Below, piece after piece: positions 4,681-5,582 of a stretch of 5,582 bases of DNA; the stretch's first letter is position 1, and the number at the start of each line of letters is the position of its first letter. The notes beneath the pieces were generated by a model. The model saw nothing but the letters and a program-made list of their open reading frames with translations, made no database searches and was not told the origin of the DNA. The stretch is from NCBI GenBank assembly GCA_018894775.1, contig JAHIPG010000235.1, positions 1-5,582 on the forward strand, given 5' to 3'. The stretch comes from Nanobdellota archaeon. GTDB taxonomy: Archaea; Nanobdellota; Nanobdellia; SCGC-AAA011-G17; VGLX01. A program made the translations under genes and the position numbers.

Positions 4681-5582
4681 ATGAACGTTAAAGAAAAGCT
4701 GGAGCTGAAAAGGTTCATACGGAAACTGAAAAAGATCAGAGGCAGACACACAGAACTGGTCTCGGTCTATATCCCGGCAGGATACGAACTAGTCAAGATT
4801 ATACACCATCTCCAAGAAGAGCAAGGAACAGCAGCAAACATCAAAGATGCAAAGACAAGAAAGAATGTCATAGACTCTTTAGAAAGGATGATAAGACATC
4901 TAAGATTATTCAAAAAAACACCACCTCATGGGTTGGCAGTCTTTTCAGGAAACGCATCAGAACAAACAAATAAGATAGACATCCAAGTGTGGTCAGTAGA
5001 ACCGCCTTTACCATTAAACTTCAGGATGTACAGGTGTGACCAAACATTCATGATTGAGCCTTTGGAAGATATAATGGAACATAGAGAAACTTATGGTCTG
5101 ATAGTTCTTGATAGGAGAGAAGCAACAGTCGGATTGTTGATAGGCAATACGATAAAAGAGATAGCATCAGAAACATCAAATGTTCCAGGAAAGACCCGCG
5201 CAGGTGGGCAGTGCACTATACTCGGTACATTAGTAAATACTTCTAAAGGTCTTATGAAAATTGAAGAAATTCAAACAGGGGATTTTTTAAAATCATATAA
5301 CCTCAAAAATTTAAAATTAGAAAATTCTGAATGTACTGATAAATGGTTTGTAGAAAAAGATGAAGCTCTGAAAATAAAAACTGAAAATGAAGAAATACAA
5401 ACATCAAAAGACCATATATTTTTTGTAGAAGGGATGAAAACAAAAGTTGCAGAAGAATTAACAGAAGATGATTACTTATTAAATTCCCAAAATGAACCAA
5501 TAAAAATAAAATCTATAGAACTTATAAAAGGAAAACAAAAACTTGTCGACATCTCAGTAAAAAACCATTTATCAGTACATTC
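4681..5582 (+). CDS. prf1: Archaeal peptide chain release factor 1 (aRF1), interrupted by an intein; 3' truncated by window
   Basis: This encodes the class 1 release factor that reads stop codons in the ribosomal A site and triggers peptidyl-tRNA hydrolysis. The start is ATG 4681, one base after the deacylase stop, with no Shine-Dalgarno. The frame stays open to the window end (300 complete codons). Extein residues 1-177 show the N domain with TELVSVYIPAGYEL (24-37), the stop-recognition loop TAANIKD (50-56; usual form TASNIKS) and YRCDQTF (117-123; the YxCxxxF motif). The middle domain begins with LIVLDRREATVG and reaches VPGKTRAGGQ, with the catalytic GGQ at 175-177. The expected continuation of the family (Ser-Ala-x-x-Arg-Phe) is absent. 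Instead Cys178 opens an intein, so the rest of the release factor must lie beyond the window. Third gene of the valS cluster. Identification is secure; the NIKD variant and intein are unusual. Confidence 0.95.
   Translation, partial: MNVKEKLELKRFIRKLKKIRGRHTELVSVYIPAGYELVKIIHHLQEEQGTAANIKDAKTRKNVIDSLERMIRHLRLFKKTPPHGLAVFSGNASEQTNKIDIQVWSVEPPLPLNFRMYRCDQTFMIEPLEDIMEHRETYGLIVLDRREATVGLLIGNTIKEIASETSNVPGKTRAGGQCTILGTLVNTSKGLMKIEEIQTGDFLKSYNLKNLKLENSECTDKWFVEKDEALKIKTENEEIQTSKDHIFFVEGMKTKVAEELTEDDYLLNSQNEPIKIKSIELIKGKQKLVDISVKNHLSVH
5212..5582 (+). other. Intein in prf1, inserted directly after the GGQ motif (C-terminal end beyond window)
   Basis: A protein-splicing element translated in frame with aRF1. 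Cys178 of the precursor is the first intein residue, and CTILGTLVNTSKGLMKIEEI followed by QTGD (178-201) matches intein block A. Block B is TSKDHIFFV (241-249), with His245 as the splicing histidine and Ser242 or Thr241 in the TxxH position. It is followed by the usual A.EL..DD.LL segment (257-267). IKIKSIELIKG and KLVDISVKNHLSVHS (287-301) look like block F; block G (terminal His-Asn) and the Ser expected to start the C-extein are not reached. No LAGLIDADG endonuclease lies between blocks B and F, so a mini-intein of roughly 130-140 residues is likely. By hand count third-position GC is 17/123 (about 14%), against 70/177 (about 40%) for the extein. Confidence 0.92.

Noticed and set aside
5303..5500. 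Minus-strand hydrophobic frame opposite the intein
   Set aside because: Its Leu/Phe-rich translation is what Lys/Glu-rich AT-rich coding DNA gives on the reverse strand; the intein frame explains the sequence.
1..5582. CRISPR array, insertion sequence or integrase
   Set aside because: No regularly spaced identical repeats, transposase motifs or terminal inverted repeats were seen.

Overview
The window looks like a piece of an AT-rich archaeal chromosome. The best single indicator is the last gene, an archaeal/eukaryotic-type class 1 release factor (aRF1, prf1) with NIKS-type, YxCxxxF and GGQ motifs. Supporting signs are TATA/BRE-like promoter boxes, near-leaderless starts, no clear Shine-Dalgarno sequences, and an archaeal-looking valyl-tRNA synthetase. 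A small-genome uncultivated lineage (DPANN-like) is possible, but that is a guess and no taxonomic marker here proves it.

Layout. Positions 1-838 hold the end of an unrecognised gene overlapping a predicted nucleotidyltransferase of the DUF6036/AbiEii-like kind, a two-gene arrangement reminiscent of toxin-antitoxin pairs. Positions 839-1146 are non-coding, with an abrupt change to G/T-rich sequence, short degenerate repeats and a 13-bp palindrome. Positions 1147-1734 (minus strand) encode a membrane-embedded site-2-protease-like zinc metalloprotease (M50). A short divergent promoter region separates it from a plus-strand cluster: valS (1813-4197), a free-standing YbaK-type aminoacyl-tRNA deacylase (about 4209-4679) and prf1 (4681 to beyond the window end).

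The three plus-strand genes are tightly packed and all serve translation: tRNA charging, hydrolysis of mischarged tRNA, and termination. They are probably one operon read from a TATA box near 1782.

The main discovery is that prf1 is interrupted by an intein. The protein reads normally up to the catalytic GGQ, and the next codon (5212) is a Cys that opens a recognisable intein splicing domain (block A, block B, and a block-F-like stretch at the window edge). Third-codon-position GC falls from about 40% in the host gene to about 14% in the insert by hand count. No homing-endonuclease domain appears before the block-F-like stretch, so this is probably a mini-intein inserted exactly at the peptidyl-tRNA hydrolysis motif of an essential protein. 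The same protein carries NIKD instead of NIKS in the stop-codon recognition loop.
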